The notes under the pieces were generated by a model, which was given only the letters and a program-made list of their open reading frames with translations, did not search any database and was not told where the DNA came from. Below are positions 33,771 through 42,668 of a stretch of 64,000 bases of DNA, one piece after another. The DNA comes from Nesterenkonia aurantiaca (GTDB lineage: Bacteria; Actinomycetota; Actinomycetes; Actinomycetales; Micrococcaceae), in NCBI RefSeq assembly GCF_004364585.1, contig NZ_SOAN01000008.1, positions 62,001 through 126,000 on the forward strand, in the 5' to 3' direction. The position numbers and the translations under genes were made by a program. Position 1 is the stretch's first letter; the number at the start of each line of letters is the position of its first letter.

Positions 33771-34883
33771 ATGGGCAAGAAGCAGAAGCCTGAAGAGCTG
33801 GAGGTCGGCTCCGGACTTGTCCTGGTGGACAAGCCGGCCGGCCTGACCAGCCATGACGTGGTCGGACGGATCCGCAAGCTCGCCGGGACCCGCAAAGTGG
33901 GCCACGCCGGCACCCTGGATCCGATGGCCACCGGGGTCCTGGTGGTCGGGATCAACCGTGCCACCAGGCTGCTCACCCATATCGTCGGGGTGGACAAGAC
34001 CTACACCGCCACCGTGCGGCTGGGCCAGTCCACCTCCACCGACGACGCCGAGGGCGAGGTCCTGCAGAGCAGGTTCGCCAATGCGGTGACCCCGGCGGCC
34101 ATCATGGCCGAGGTCGCAGAGCTCACCGGTGCGATCCAGCAGGTCCCCGCCACGGTCTCGGCGATCAAGGTGGACGGCCAGCGCGCCCATGCCCGGGTCC
34201 GCGCCGGCGAGGAGGTCGCGCTGAAGTCGCGCAGCGTCACCGTGCACCACTTCGAGGTCTTCGACGTCCGGCGGATCGACGGCGGCAAGCTGGTCGACGT
34301 CGACATCGAGGTCCGGGTCTCCTCCGGCACCTACGTGCGCGCCCTGGCCCGGGACCTGGGTGAGGCGCTCGGCGTCGGAGGTCACCTCACCGCGCTGCGC
34401 CGCACCGCGGTGGGCTCCTACAGCATCGACCAGACCCTGACCCTGGACCAGCTGGGGGAGGACTTCGGCTATATCGGCCTGGCTGAGGCCGCCGAGCAGC
34501 TCTTCCCGAAACGTCAGCTCACGCTCCAAGAGGTGGAGAACCTCGGCTATGGCCGGCGGATCACCGCCTCCGGCACCGGCGTGGACCCGCAGCTCACCGC
34601 CGCCTTCGCCCCCGATGGGAAGCTGGTCGCGCTGCTGGCCGACGTGCCCGCCAAGAAGGGCGCCTCGGCCTCCCCGGACGCCGCCCACGCGGCGGATTCT
34701 GGATCCACCGACTACCAGGCCAAGCCCGAGCTGGTCTTCCTGATCACCACCGGCGGCGGATCGGCTGACTCCGGAGCCCGGGCCTCCGGAGGCCAGGCCT
34801 CTGGGTCCGGTGCTCCGGCTGCCGGAACCAGCACCCGAGGTCCCGAAGCTGAGGGCACACAGGCGGGGGGAACCGCCGGATGA
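33771..34883 (+). CDS. truB: tRNA pseudouridine-55 synthase
   Basis: A 370-residue enzyme that makes pseudouridine 55 in the T loop of tRNAs. The catalytic Asp is in GHAGTLDPMATGVL (about residues 45-58), and the binding motif SGTYVRALARDLGEALG follows near 185. The C-terminal 65 residues are a Gly/Ala/Ser-rich extension. ATGA overlap with the next gene. Confidence 0.94.
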   Translation: MGKKQKPEELEVGSGLVLVDKPAGLTSHDVVGRIRKLAGTRKVGHAGTLDPMATGVLVVGINRATRLLTHIVGVDKTYTATVRLGQSTSTDDAEGEVLQSRFANAVTPAAIMAEVAELTGAIQQVPATVSAIKVDGQRAHARVRAGEEVALKSRSVTVHHFEVFDVRRIDGGKLVDVDIEVRVSSGTYVRALARDLGEALGVGGHLTALRRTAVGSYSIDQTLTLDQLGEDFGYIGLAEAAEQLFPKRQLTLQEVENLGYGRRITASGTGVDPQLTAAFAPDGKLVALLADVPAKKGASASPDAAHAADSGSTDYQAKPELVFLITTGGGSADSGARASGGQASGSGAPAAGTSTRGPEAEGTQAGGTAG

Positions 34884-35245
34884 CGGTGATGTTCCTCATA
34901 GGCGCCTTCGTCTGCGGGCTCTCCGTGCTGGTCTGCTGGGTGATGACCGCCGCCCGGGATCACCCCGCGGACTCCTCGATCATCTCGCTGGCCGCCATCG
35001 AGCTCTACCTGATCGCCTACGGCATCTACGCCGGGATCCGGCAGCTCGGCGGCGCCTCGGTCTCCGGCGAGGCCTGGGAGTTCTGGGGTTATATTCTCAC
35101 TGCACTCCTGTTGCCGGTCGGAGTGTTCATCTGGGCCATGATCGACAAGACCCGCTGGTCCAACCTGGTGATGAGCTTCGTCGGGCTCGTCGTATTCGTG
35201 ATGGTCTACCGCTTGGAGGAGATCTGGTGGGGAAGCGCGCTATGA
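34880..35245 (+). CDS. Small integral membrane protein, unknown
   Basis: A 121-residue protein with four predicted membrane segments (about 3-23, 36-52, 67-87 and 94-112). I do not recognise a family. It overlaps truB at its start and the next gene at its end (ATGA each time), so it belongs to the truB-ribF transcription unit. Confidence 0.75.
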   Translation: MTVMFLIGAFVCGLSVLVCWVMTAARDHPADSSIISLAAIELYLIAYGIYAGIRQLGGASVSGEAWEFWGYILTALLLPVGVFIWAMIDKTRWSNLVMSFVGLVVFVMVYRLEEIWWGSAL

Positions 35246-35697
35246 CCGAATCGCCGCAGGAGACGCCGGGCAACGCCTCACCGACCCCGCGCAACCGCGG
35301 AGTCGGGATGCTGATCATCACCGCCTACGGCATCTTCGCGGTCTCCTCCTTCGCCCGGGCGCTGTATCAGATCCTCACCGACTTCGACGCCTCCCCGGTG
35401 TCCTACTCACTCAGCGCCTTCGCCGCGACGGTCTACATCGTCGCCAGCCTGGCCCTGGCCAAGATCGGGCCCCGCGCCTGGCTGGTGGCGCTGATCGCGG
35501 TGCTGCTGGAGCTCACCGGCGTGCTCGCCGTCGGCCTCTGGACCTACCTGGATCCGGAGCTGTTCAACGAGGCCACCGTGTGGTCCCACTTCGGTGAGGG
35601 CTACGGATTCGTGCCGCTGCTGCTGCCGTTCATCGGCCTGTTCTGGCTGCTGCGGCACCGTCCCGGCACCGAGGCCGCGCGGGACACCGCAGGATGA
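35242..35697 (+). CDS. Small integral membrane protein, unknown
   Basis: A 151-residue protein with a polar N-terminus (1-20) and about four membrane segments, ending in GLFWLLRHRPG. The arrangement resembles small actinobacterial membrane proteins that sit before ribF, but I cannot name a function. Start and stop overlap its neighbours by four bases each. Confidence 0.75.
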   Translation: MTESPQETPGNASPTPRNRGVGMLIITAYGIFAVSSFARALYQILTDFDASPVSYSLSAFAATVYIVASLALAKIGPRAWLVALIAVLLELTGVLAVGLWTYLDPELFNEATVWSHFGEGYGFVPLLLPFIGLFWLLRHRPGTEAARDTAG

Positions 35698-36716
35698 GCG
35701 ATAAACTGACTGACGTGCAGTTCTGGAATGGTCTTGAAGAAGTCCCCCGCGGGCTCGGACCCACCGCAGTGACCATCGGCAACTTCGACGGCGTCCACCT
35801 GGGCCACCAGGAGGTCCTCACCCGCCTGGTCGCCGCCGCCCACGAGCAGGCCGAGCCCGGCCAGCATCCGCACCCTCAGGCCGTGGCGATCACCTTCGAC
35901 CCGCACCCGCTGCAGGTCCACCGCCCCGAGGAGTCCCCGGTGATGCTCACCGGCACCGCGGAGAAGCTTCAGCGCCTGGCCGAGACCGGCATCGACGCGC
36001 TGCTGGTGCTGCACTACAACCTCGACCTCGCCGGGTTGACGCCTGAGGAGTTCGTCAAGACCTATTTCGTGGACACGCTGAACGCCGCCGTGGTGGTCAT
36101 CGGCCACGACGTGCGCTTCGGCCGCGGAAACTCCGGGAACTTCGAGACCATGGTCGAACTCGGCCGTCGCTACGGCTTCGCGGTGCTCGGCGTGGACGAC
36201 TTTGCGCTGACCGGACATTCAGTGGCCGAGACCGAGCGCCGCTGCTCCTCGACCTGGGTGCGAGAGGCCCTCGACGCCGGGGACGTCGCGGCCGCCGCCG
36301 AGGTGCTCGGCCGCCCCCACGCGGTGCTCGGCGAAGTGGTCCACGGGGCAGCCCGCGGACGTGACCTGGGCTTCCCGACCGCGAACCTGGGCCGTGACTC
36401 CGAGGGCATGATCCCCGCCGACGGCATCTACGCCGGCTGGCTGGTCGACGCGGCCGGCGCCCGCTGGCCCGCCGCGATCTCCGTGGGTTCGAATCCCACG
36501 TTCCATGGCGTGGAGCGCGTGGTGGAATCCCACGTGATCGACCGTCCCACCGAGGCGGTGGAGGACTTCGACCTCTACGGCCAGCACGTGCGGGTGGAGT
36601 TCGTCGAACGGCTGCGCGGAATGGTCGCCTACAAGGGTGTGGCCAAGCTGGTGGAACAGATGTACCTGGACGTGGAGCAGACCCGCGAGGTCCTCGCCCG
36701 GCTCCGCGCCGAGTAG
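35694..36716 (+). CDS. ribF: Bifunctional riboflavin kinase / FAD synthetase
   Basis: A 340-residue enzyme that makes FMN and then FAD. N-terminal FAD synthetase with TIGNFDGVHLGHQ (about 28-40), C-terminal riboflavin kinase with ISVGSNPTFHG near 265. ATG overlaps the upstream stop. Confidence 0.94.
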   Translation: MSDKLTDVQFWNGLEEVPRGLGPTAVTIGNFDGVHLGHQEVLTRLVAAAHEQAEPGQHPHPQAVAITFDPHPLQVHRPEESPVMLTGTAEKLQRLAETGIDALLVLHYNLDLAGLTPEEFVKTYFVDTLNAAVVVIGHDVRFGRGNSGNFETMVELGRRYGFAVLGVDDFALTGHSVAETERRCSSTWVREALDAGDVAAAAEVLGRPHAVLGEVVHGAARGRDLGFPTANLGRDSEGMIPADGIYAGWLVDAAGARWPAAISVGSNPTFHGVERVVESHVIDRPTEAVEDFDLYGQHVRVEFVERLRGMVAYKGVAKLVEQMYLDVEQTREVLARLRAE

Positions 36717-36731
36717 CTCCGGGTCCCACCG

Positions 36732-37685
36732 GTGCCCTCCCGCCCCAAGCCCCGCCCCGCTCAGCAGGCGCTGATCACCGACCCTGAGCGCCGCCGCCGG
36801 CTCGGCGCCGCCTTCACCGATGACACCTCGCTCGAGGAGGCCTGGCGCTATGACGCGCTGCGCCCGCGCTACCCGCAGGCGCTGCTGGATCAGCTGCTCG
36901 AGACGGCGGGGCACTCCGGTTCCCCCGCGGAGCCGGTGATCGCCGAGCTCGGAGCCGGCACCGGGATCCTCACCCGGGAGCTGCTGGCCCGCGGAGCCCG
37001 GGTGCATGCGGTGGAACCCTCAGCGGCGATGACCGAGGTGCTGCGCGCCCGCAGCGCCGATCAGCAGCAGCGCAATCAGCCTGGCCGCGAGCTTGGCCTC
37101 GAGCCCGGGCAAGAGCCCGACCCCGAGCCTCGCCACGAACCTGGCAAAGAGCCCGGCCACGAGGACCCCCGGCTGCAGGTCCACCTGAGCACGGCGGAGG
37201 CGACCGGACTCAGCCAGGCGAGCTGCGACGTCGTCGTCGCCGCCCAGGCCTGGCACTGGTTCGATGACGACCTGGTCCAGGAGGAGGTGCGCCGGATCCT
37301 GCGCCCGCACGGAGTGCTCGCCGTGCTGGCCAACTACCTGGACACCTCTGTGCCCTGGGTGCACCGGCTGACCAGGATCATGCGCGCCGGGGACGTCTAC
37401 CGGCCCGGCTGGACCCCGTTGGTGGACCCCGCCCACTTCAGCGCCTGGGAGACCACGCTGACGCGTTGGGAGCGGGGGATCACGCCGGAGCAGATCCGCG
37501 AGCTCGGGACCACGCTGAGCTCCTGGCTCTCCGCCGATGAGTCCGCACGGGCCCGGCGCCGGAGCAACCTGGACTGGTACCTGGACGAGCACCTCGCCCT
37601 GACCCCGGGGGAGCCGGTGGCGCTGCCGTACCTCACCGTGCTGCACACCAGCGTTTCACGTGTGCCGGGGGCTCCTGTATCGTAG
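36732..37685 (+). CDS. SAM-dependent methyltransferase, class I
   Basis: A 317-residue protein with the SAM-binding motif VIAELGAGTGILTREL (about 70-85) and the motif IV/V region VVVAAQAWHWFDDD, resembling type 11 methyltransferases. Between motifs II and III there is a low-complexity insert of EPG/EPD-type units (about 117-140) that is probably a surface loop. GTG 36732. Substrate unknown. The likely rpsO promoter lies within its last codons. Confidence 0.83.
   Translation: MPSRPKPRPAQQALITDPERRRRLGAAFTDDTSLEEAWRYDALRPRYPQALLDQLLETAGHSGSPAEPVIAELGAGTGILTRELLARGARVHAVEPSAAMTEVLRARSADQQQRNQPGRELGLEPGQEPDPEPRHEPGKEPGHEDPRLQVHLSTAEATGLSQASCDVVVAAQAWHWFDDDLVQEEVRRILRPHGVLAVLANYLDTSVPWVHRLTRIMRAGDVYRPGWTPLVDPAHFSAWETTLTRWERGITPEQIRELGTTLSSWLSADESARARRRSNLDWYLDEHLALTPGEPVALPYLTVLHTSVSRVPGAPVS
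37654..37683 (+). promoter_or_regulatory. Possible rpsO promoter
   Basis: TTTCAC (37654-37659), an 18-base spacer and TATCGT (37678-37683), which fits the actinobacterial -10 pattern TAnnnT, lie at the end of the methyltransferase gene. The resulting rpsO leader of roughly 110 bases (to 37801) contains short G/C stems around CCCTTTTGGGGC and could hold an S15 autoregulatory structure, though I cannot assign a known class. Confidence 0.35.
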
Positions 37686-37801
37686 AAAGGTCGCTTCGGC
37701 GACATCGTCATGCTGCAGTCCGCGGTGGCTGACACTGGTCCCTGGCCCTTTTGGGGCAAAGCCCGGTCCTGTTCGCGGTACAACAATGAAGGAGCTCTTC
37801 C

Positions 37802-38071
37802 ATGGCTTTAGATCCCGTTGTCAAACAGGAGATCATCAAGGAGTACGCAACTTCCGAGGGTGACACTGGTTCACCCGAGGTTCAGGTTGCGGTTCTGACG
37901 CGTCGGATCTCCGACCTCACCGAGCACCTGAAGGTGCACAAGCATGATCACCACACCCGTCGTGGTCTGATGATCCTGGTGGGTCGCCGTCGTCGTCTGC
38001 TGAAGTACCTTGCTGCTACGGACATCGAGCGCTACCGTTCGCTGATCAAGCGTCTCGGTATTCGCCGATGA
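37802..38071 (+). CDS. rpsO: 30S ribosomal protein S15
   Basis: An 89-residue protein with the full S15 pattern, including [17 protein letters not shown] and [19 protein letters not shown]. It binds the central domain of 16S rRNA. ATG 37802 is preceded by AAGGAG. It lies upstream of pnp, as in many bacteria. Confidence 0.97.
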   Translation: MALDPVVKQEIIKEYATSEGDTGSPEVQVAVLTRRISDLTEHLKVHKHDHHTRRGLMILVGRRRRLLKYLAATDIERYRSLIKRLGIRR

Positions 38072-38107
38072 GCTTCAGCGTCAAACGCTGATCACCAAGC
38101 AACGAAA

Positions 38108-38151
38108 CAGGCGGCTCCTCACACGGTCTTCACGGCCGTAGGAGCCGCCTG
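38108..38151 (+). terminator. Rho-independent-type terminator after rpsO
   Basis: A perfect 12-bp stem, CAGGCGGCTCCT (38108-38119) with AGGAGCCGCCTG (38140-38151), extended by an inner ACGG/CCGT pair and followed by CTTTGT. It separates rpsO from the pnp leader. Confidence 0.8.
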
Positions 38152-38183
38152 CTTTGTATGCGAGGATAGTGGGTGGCGCTCCC

Positions 38184-38341
38184 GCCAGTGAGAGGGATCG
38201 AACTCATATGTTCCGGTCCTCGGTAGTAGCCTCCGGGAGGCACGAGACGTGCCAGGCCCGTGGGCTTCGATCGATGACCGACCATATGTACGCAGATCCT
38301 TTCCTCTCACTGGCTCGCCAGTAATGCACGCAACTGAGAGG
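38184..38341 (+). promoter_or_regulatory. pnp 5' leader with mutually exclusive stems
   Basis: The segment CCTCTCACTGGC (38303-38314) can pair perfectly with GCCAGTGAGAGG (38184-38195) far upstream, a stem that extends to 14 pairs with one G-U. Alternatively CCTCTCA (38303-38309) pairs with TGAGAGG (38335-38341), which is the Shine-Dalgarno region of pnp, while CTGG/CCAG (38310-38313 and 38318-38321) form a small hairpin in between. A further stem GGCACG-AGA-CGTGCC lies at 38239-38253. The two states would expose or hide the ribosome binding site. This is a structural inference; pnp leaders are known to mediate autoregulation in other bacteria. Confidence 0.5.
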
Positions 38342-38352
38342 AGACACCTGTA

Positions 38353-40590
38353 ATGCAGGGTCCCGAGATTCACTACACCGAAGCCGTGATCGACAACGGA
38401 TCATTCGGTACACGCACGATTTCCTTCGAGACCGGCCGCCTCGCCAAGCAGGCCGCCGGTTCCGTCCTGGTCACCATGGACGAAGACACCACGCTGCTCT
38501 CGGCCACCACGGTGGGCAAGTCCCCCCGTGAGGGCTTCGACTTCTTCCCGCTGACGGTCGACGTCGAAGAGCGCATGTACGCCGCAGGTCGCATCCCCGG
38601 CAGCTTCTTCCGTCGCGAGGGTCGCCCCTCCACCGACGCGATCCTGGCCTGCCGCCTGATCGACCGCCCGCTGCGCCCCGCGTTCAAGAAGGGCATCCGC
38701 AACGAGGTCCAGGTCGTGGAGACCGTGCTCTCGATCAACCCGGATGACCTCTACGACGTGGTCGCCATCAACGGCGCCTCGATGTCCACCCAGCTCTCCG
38801 GTCTGCCGTTCTCCGGCCCGATCGGTGCAGTGCGCGTGGCGCTCATCGACAACGGATCCGGCGCCCAGTGGGTGGCCTTCCCGAAGCACTCGCAGCTCAA
38901 GGACGCCGTGTTCAACATGGTCGTCGCCGGTCGGGTCGTCAATGACGACATCGCCGTGCTGATGGTCGAGGCCGAAGCCACCGATGACTCCTGGAAGCTG
39001 ATCAAGGAGCAGGGCCGCACCGCCCCGACCGAGGACATCGTCTCCGAGGGTCTGGAAGCGGCAAAGCCGTTCATCAAGGTCCTCTGCGACGCGCAGGCAG
39101 ACCTGGCAGCTCGCGCCGCCAAGCCTGCCATCGACGTCCCGACCTTCGTGGACTACGAGGACGACGTGCTGGCAGCGGTGGAGTCCTCCGCCTCCGAGCG
39201 TCTGAGCAAGGTCTACCAGATCGCCGACAAGCAGGAGCGCGACGCGGCGGACTCCGAGCTCAAGGCCGAGGTCCGCGAGGATCTCGCCGGCGAGGGCAAG
39301 CAGTTCGAGGGTCGCGGCGGCGAGGTCGCCAAGGCCTTCGGCGCAGTGACCAAGCAGGTCATCCGCCAGCGGATCCTGCGCGATCAGGTCCGCATCGACG
39401 GACGCGGTCTGACGGACATCCGCCAGCTCACCGCCGAGGTCGAGGTCCTTCCCCGCGTGCACGGCTCGGCCATCTTCGAGCGCGGCGAGACCCAGATCAT
39501 GGGTGTCACCACGCTGAACATGCTTAAGCTCGAGCAGAACATCGACTCGCTGTCGCCGGTGAAGACCAAGCGCTACATGCACAACTACAACTTCCCGCCG
39601 TACTCGGTCGGTGAGACCGGCCGCGTGGGTTCGCCCAAGCGCCGCGAAATCGGACATGGTGCTCTCGCAGAGCGCGCCATCACCCCGGTGCTGCCCTCCC
39701 GCGAGGAGTTCCCCTACGCGATCCGCCAGGTCTCTGAGGCCCTGGGCTCCAACGGCTCCACCTCGATGGGTTCGGTCTGCGCCTCGACGCTGTCCATGCT
39801 CAACGCCGGTGTGCCGTTGAAGGCTCCGGTGGCAGGCATCGCCATGGGCCTGGTCTCCGACCAGGTCGACGGTGAGACCCGCTACGCCGCCCTGACCGAC
39901 ATCCTCGGCGCCGAAGATGCTTTCGGCGACATGGACTTCAAGGTCGCCGGCACCTCCGAGTTCGTCACAGCCATCCAGCTGGACACCAAGCTCGACGGCA
40001 TCCCGGCCTCGGTGCTCTCCGCAGCGCTGAAGCAGGCCCGCGAGGCTCGCCTGCACATCCTGAGCGTCATGGCCGCTGCCATCGACACCCCGGATGAGAT
40101 GTCCGAGTTCGCACCGCGCATCATCTCGGTGATGGTCCCCGTGGACAAGATCGGCGAGGTCATCGGCCCGAAGGGCAAGATGATCAACCAGATCCAGGAG
40201 GACACCGGCACCGACATCTCGATCGAGGATGACGGCACCGTGCTGATCGGCGCGACCAACGGCGAAGCTGCTGAGGCAGCCCGCGCCGCGGTCAACGCGA
40301 TCGCCAACCCGCAGGTCCCTGAGATCGGCGAGCGGTACCTGGGCACCGTGGTCAAGCTGACCACGTTCGGCGCGTTCATCTCGCTGACCCCGGGCAAGGA
40401 TGGCCTGCTGCACATCTCCGAGCTGCGCAAGCTCAACGAGGGCAAGCGCGTGGACGACGTCGAAGACGTTGTCAGCGTCGGCCAGCGCATCCAGGTCGAG
40501 ATCTCCAAGGTCGATGACCGCGGAAAGCTCAGCCTGGCCCCCGTCGTCGAAGGTGATGGCTCCTCGGAGTCCAGCAACGACGACGCGTGA
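38353..40590 (+). CDS. pnp: Polyribonucleotide nucleotidyltransferase (PNPase)
   Basis: A 745-residue 3'-5' exoribonuclease and polymerase, active as a trimer. Two RNase PH domains (the first with [20 protein letters not shown], the second with [12 protein letters not shown] and [17 protein letters not shown]), then KH (about 590-645, with [16 protein letters not shown]) and S1 (about 655-725, with [20 protein letters not shown]). ATG 38353 with GAGGAG ten bases upstream. It ends in a strong terminator. Confidence 0.97.
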   Translation: MQGPEIHYTEAVIDNGSFGTRTISFETGRLAKQAAGSVLVTMDEDTTLLSATTVGKSPREGFDFFPLTVDVEERMYAAGRIPGSFFRREGRPSTDAILACRLIDRPLRPAFKKGIRNEVQVVETVLSINPDDLYDVVAINGASMSTQLSGLPFSGPIGAVRVALIDNGSGAQWVAFPKHSQLKDAVFNMVVAGRVVNDDIAVLMVEAEATDDSWKLIKEQGRTAPTEDIVSEGLEAAKPFIKVLCDAQADLAARAAKPAIDVPTFVDYEDDVLAAVESSASERLSKVYQIADKQERDAADSELKAEVREDLAGEGKQFEGRGGEVAKAFGAVTKQVIRQRILRDQVRIDGRGLTDIRQLTAEVEVLPRVHGSAIFERGETQIMGVTTLNMLKLEQNIDSLSPVKTKRYMHNYNFPPYSVGETGRVGSPKRREIGHGALAERAITPVLPSREEFPYAIRQVSEALGSNGSTSMGSVCASTLSMLNAGVPLKAPVAGIAMGLVSDQVDGETRYAALTDILGAEDAFGDMDFKVAGTSEFVTAIQLDTKLDGIPASVLSAALKQAREARLHILSVMAAAIDTPDEMSEFAPRIISVMVPVDKIGEVIGPKGKMINQIQEDTGTDISIEDDGTVLIGATNGEAAEAARAAVNAIANPQVPEIGERYLGTVVKLTTFGAFISLTPGKDGLLHISELRKLNEGKRVDDVEDVVSVGQRIQVEISKVDDRGKLSLAPVVEGDGSSESSNDDA

Positions 40591-40637
40591 TCGGTTTTCT
40601 GCTGATCGGTTCCAGCTGAGAAGCTGAGCCACCAGGA

Positions 40638-40679
40638 CGGCCGGTGAGGTTCCCTTTCGGGGCCTCGCCGGCCGTTTTT
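40638..40679 (+). terminator. Rho-independent terminator after pnp
   Basis: CGGCCGGTGAGG (40638-40649) pairs with CCTCGCCGGCCG (40663-40674) with one G-U pair. The stem is closed by a CCC/GGG top and followed by TTTTT (40675-40679). This is the most canonical terminator in the window. Confidence 0.9.
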
Positions 40680-40749
40680 GTGCGCCGGGCCTTCTTCCGA
40701 GGGCCTCCTGCCGCTTGGTCCCGCCGTGGGAGCCGCCCGTTGCATCGAG

Positions 40750-40808
40750 TGGTCGATTCAAGGGACTTTCGGGCCTCGAAAGCGCCTCAGAATCCCCTGG
40801 ATCGACCA
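40750..40808. other. Large composite hairpin in the pnp-MFS intergenic region
   Basis: TGGTCGATTCAAGGGA (40750-40765) pairs with TCCCCTGGATCGACCA (40793-40808) with one wobble and one mismatch. Directly inside it, CTTTCG (40766-40771) pairs with CGAAAG (40777-40782). No T run follows, and the pnp terminator is already upstream. It may be a terminator for the convergent MFS gene, a small RNA or a repeat element. The rest of the 303-base gap (40591-40893) shows only the pnp terminator. Confidence 0.5.
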
Positions 40809-40893
40809 ATGGATGAGCGAGCTTCGGTTCCAGCGGCGCACACCCCGGCCCGCGCCCGCTGCCCGCGCCCGCTGGTGCTGTCCCGGCCGAGGA

Positions 40894-42303
40894 TCAGTGG
40901 CCTGAGTAGTCTCCCGAGTAGTCCCGCGCGTTGCTCACGCCCAGCGCGTTGCCCACTGCGGCCAGAATGATCAGCAGCGCTGCGACCAGCGGGACCAGGG
41001 CCGCGGTCTGGGTGCCGAAGCTCTCAGCCAGGTACCCGGTGATCGCCGAGGAGGAGGACTGTCCGATCACGATCGCCGTGGTCAGCAGGGACATCACCGT
41101 GGTGGAGCGACCGCGCGGACTGCGTTCGGCCACCAGGCTGAACTGGGTGACCAGGGTCGGGCCGATGCCGACCCCCATCACCAGCAGCACCAGCAGCAGA
41201 ACCGGCAGGGCGGAGGCGAACTGCAGCCCGATGGTGCCCAGCAGCAGCACCCCGCCGAAGCTCAGCCAGCGCGCCTGAAGGCTGAAGCTGGCCGGGAACA
41301 GGGCCGCGGCGAGGGCGAAGACCGCCGAGCCGATGCCCATGGCGCCATAGACCAGTCCGGCGCGTTCGGCGTAGCCGAGGTCGGCCATGAAGGAGGTCAG
41401 CGTGGTCAGCGTGGAACCGAAGATCAGCCCGATGCCCAGTGCCCCGGCCATCAGCACAAGCAGCCGCGGCGCGAACAGGGCCCTCACCGGCGCGGGTTCC
41501 TGGTGGGTGGCGGCGTTCTTGGGCACCGCCTCGGCCGTGCGGTGCAGCGCGAAGGTGATCAGGAAGCACAGGGTCAGGATCGCGGCGCCGATCATCGGAG
41601 CCGCCCCACCCAGGGTCGCGGCGAGCAGACCGACGATGACCGGGCCGAACACGAAGGTGATCTCATCGGCCGCGGACTCATACGCCATGGTCGAGTTCAT
41701 CGTCTTCTGCTGGCGCGCCGGAGGCAGCTCGCGGAAGATCACGCCTACCAGGCGGCTGCGCGACATCGGCGGGACCTGCGGAGCGGTGGCGCCCACCAGG
41801 AAGGCCGAGATCAGCACGGCCCAGGTGCCGAGGGGGCTGTACACCACCCAGGCCATGGCGAGCAGCGAAAGGCTGCTGGCGGATCCGGCGATCAGCAGCA
41901 CCCGGCGCTGCCCCCAGCGGTCTGCCGCGGCCCCGATCAGCGGGCCGAAGATCGCTGTGCCCAGACCCACCATGGCTGAGGTCAGTCCGCCCAGGCTGAT
42001 CGAGTCCCGAGCGGCCACCACCAAGGTGAGCACCCCGACCACCATCATCGCGTAGGGGAAGCGGGCGAGCAGGGCCACCGGGAAGTAGGCGGGACCGACG
42101 ACGCCGCGCAGCGTCGGCTGCGGGTCGGCGCCGGGGAAGCTGGAGGCAGTCTCGCGGGCCGTCGCGGGAGCCGGCGACCCTGCCGCCGGGATCTCCGCTG
42201 CCGCATACCCTGCGGCCGGCGACCCCGCCGCGGAGGGGCTCTCAGGCTGGGCGTCGGTCTGGGCGGCGCGCGGCTGCTCGGCGTCGTGCTTCTTCGCGGG
42301 CAT
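40894..42303 (-). CDS. MFS transporter, drug/metabolite exporter-like
   Basis: A 469-residue major facilitator with about twelve helices. Between helices 2 and 3 the MFS loop motif appears as GPLIGAAADRWGQRRVLLIAG. The first 70 residues are an Ala/Pro/Glu-rich cytoplasmic extension containing repeated AAGSPAAG-like units. ATG 42301-42303 has GGAGGAT upstream. It is divergent from the persulfide operon. Substrate unknown. Confidence 0.85.
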   Translation of the reverse strand: MPAKKHDAEQPRAAQTDAQPESPSAAGSPAAGYAAAEIPAAGSPAPATARETASSFPGADPQPTLRGVVGPAYFPVALLARFPYAMMVVGVLTLVVAARDSISLGGLTSAMVGLGTAIFGPLIGAAADRWGQRRVLLIAGSASSLSLLAMAWVVYSPLGTWAVLISAFLVGATAPQVPPMSRSRLVGVIFRELPPARQQKTMNSTMAYESAADEITFVFGPVIVGLLAATLGGAAPMIGAAILTLCFLITFALHRTAEAVPKNAATHQEPAPVRALFAPRLLVLMAGALGIGLIFGSTLTTLTSFMADLGYAERAGLVYGAMGIGSAVFALAAALFPASFSLQARWLSFGGVLLLGTIGLQFASALPVLLLVLLVMGVGIGPTLVTQFSLVAERSPRGRSTTVMSLLTTAIVIGQSSSSAITGYLAESFGTQTAALVPLVAALLIILAAVGNALGVSNARDYSGDYSGH

Positions 42304-42593
42304 GTGGGGATCCTCCGGTGTCGGCTCTGGCGTGCTCAGTGCCGCCTTGACCCCGCCGACGTGCCCGAGGGCTGTCGCTGGAATCAGGTAGATACACAAG
42401 ATTGCTGCGTCCGCGCGCAGGTCGCCGCTTCGGCGGTCCCGGGGGAGGGCAGATCACCAGCGTACCGGCTCATGTTTCCTCCGTGTGAACTTCGTCTCTC
42501 AGATCACACGCGACCGCGCACACGACCGCACATGCGGCGCACACACGGCACACCGGGGCCGACCAGAAATCGGGTTGACCCACGCAGATTTGT

Positions 42594-42609
42594 ATACCCC
42601 AGGGGGTAT
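42594..42609. promoter_or_regulatory. CsoR/CstR-type operator 1
   Basis: ATACCCC-AG-GGGGTAT is a perfect 7-2-7 palindrome of the G/C-rich type bound by CsoR-family repressors. The 365-base gap 42304-42668 otherwise shows a TTGACC at 42575 without a matching -10, and nothing else I can name. Confidence 0.75.
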
Positions 42610-42625
42610 GTGTCAGAGTGGGAAC

Positions 42626-42641
42626 ATACCCCCCGGGGTAT
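42626..42641. promoter_or_regulatory. CsoR/CstR-type operator 2
   Basis: ATACCCC-CC-GGGGTAT, the same half-sites as operator 1 with a different central pair, lies 32 bases downstream (about three helical turns) and 27 bases before the start codon. Two operators in phase ahead of the operon that encodes a CstR-like repressor point to autorepression. Confidence 0.75.
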
Positions 42642-42668
42642 CCATTGACTTTCACAGGAAGGGATCTC

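Noticed and set aside
36483-36499. GTGGG-TTCGAAT-CCCAC looks exactly like a tRNA T arm
   Set aside because: It is in frame within ribF and codes the conserved riboflavin kinase motif VGSNPTFHG; no acceptor, D or anticodon arm can be drawn around it.
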